Positions 6,264 through 6,383 of a stretch of DNA of 6,383 nt are shown here, piece after piece. The notes beneath the pieces were generated by a model, which saw only the letters and a program-made list of their open reading frames with translations, was not told where the DNA came from and did not search any database. The position numbers were made by a program, and so were the translations under genes. Within the stretch, counting starts at the first letter, position 1; the number at the start of each line of letters is the position of its first letter. Source of the stretch: Bacillota bacterium (GTDB taxonomy: Bacteria; Bacillota_E; Sulfobacillia; Sulfobacillales; Sulfobacillaceae); the NCBI GenBank assembly GCA_021802375.1, contig JAKAAL010000258.1, positions 1 through 6,383 on the forward strand. Reading direction: 5' to 3'.

Positions 6264-6383
6264 TTATCGAATACATCCATAGACTTGATCGGGGAATGGG
6301 ACCCGGGCATAGGCCCTAACGTTTTGTCCCGTAGCAACCACGTTGCCCGCCACACGGATGAGTCTTCCTGGGCGAGCGGCCGT
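6264..6383 (-). CDS. Possible C-terminal end of an upstream gene (partial, uncertain)
   Basis: A minus-strand frame is open from the window edge for 39 codons and ends at TAA (6266-6264). Its codons look coding: many start with G (Ala, Val, Gly, Asp), and the peptide contains 'RLIRVAGNVVATGQNVRAY'. The stop comes just before the AT-rich promoter stretch, as expected at a gene end. I do not recognise the family. A competing open frame in the same region (minus strand, running on to 6014) has less coding-like codons and overlaps the NUDIX gene. The fragment is too short to be certain. If real, the upstream gene runs in the same direction as the operon, 116 nt from the NUDIX start. Confidence 0.3.
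   Translation of the reverse strand, partial: TAARPGRLIRVAGNVVATGQNVRAYARVPFPDQVYGCIR

Noticed and set aside
6014..6355. A minus-strand open frame of 113 codons overlapping the NUDIX start in another frame
   Set aside because: It runs through the AT-rich promoter and the ribosome binding site and into the NUDIX coding region, and its codon pattern is less coding-like than that of the frame ending at 6264.

Overview
The window (roughly 55-60% G+C by eye) looks like a chromosomal stretch of an acidophilic, Gram-positive-type bacterium. A Sulfobacillus/Alicyclobacillus-like Bacillota member would fit. This is inferred from three things: a secreted sedolisin (S53, kumamolisin-type, usually acid-active) protease, Clostridia/Bacilli-style cell-wall-binding repeats (CWB2, Pfam CW_binding_2), and strong AGGAGG-type ribosome binding sites. 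The taxonomic guess comes from gene content only and has not been checked by any search.

Layout. Bases 1-591 (+) hold the C-terminal end of a surface protein with two well-preserved CWB2 repeats; its start lies outside the window. It converges on a three-gene minus-strand operon, and the two transcription units are separated by a 14-bp-stem hairpin (608-640) that probably works as a bidirectional terminator. In transcription order the operon is: a NUDIX hydrolase (6147-5338), a membrane-anchored PQQ-type beta-propeller protein (5341-3929) and a 1070-residue secreted S53 protease (3932-720). Both internal junctions are 4-nt stop/start overlaps (ATGA, then GTGA), so the three genes are very likely co-transcribed and translationally coupled. 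A consensus TATAAT lies upstream of the NUDIX gene. Further upstream an open frame enters from the window edge and stops at 6264; it may be the tail of a preceding gene.

How the parts may work together. The protease has a pro-domain, an Ig-like insert, an S53 catalytic domain, a second Ig-like domain and three degenerate CWB2 repeats. It therefore looks like a wall-associated rather than a freely released acid protease. The propeller protein sits at the membrane facing outward and has no enzymatic signature; it could be a scaffold, folding helper or sensor for the protease, but this is inference from the operon alone. The NUDIX protein is cytoplasmic, and its link to the two surface proteins is unexplained. 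All three surface proteins (gene 1 fragment, propeller, protease) contain no cysteine at all, while the 269-residue NUDIX protein has six. This supports the split between extracytoplasmic and cytoplasmic locations.

The most unusual items are the domain architecture of the protease, with changes around its otherwise intact catalytic residues, and the conserved-looking coupling of NUDIX, propeller and protease genes. No RNA genes, mobile elements, CRISPR arrays or long DNA repeats were seen.
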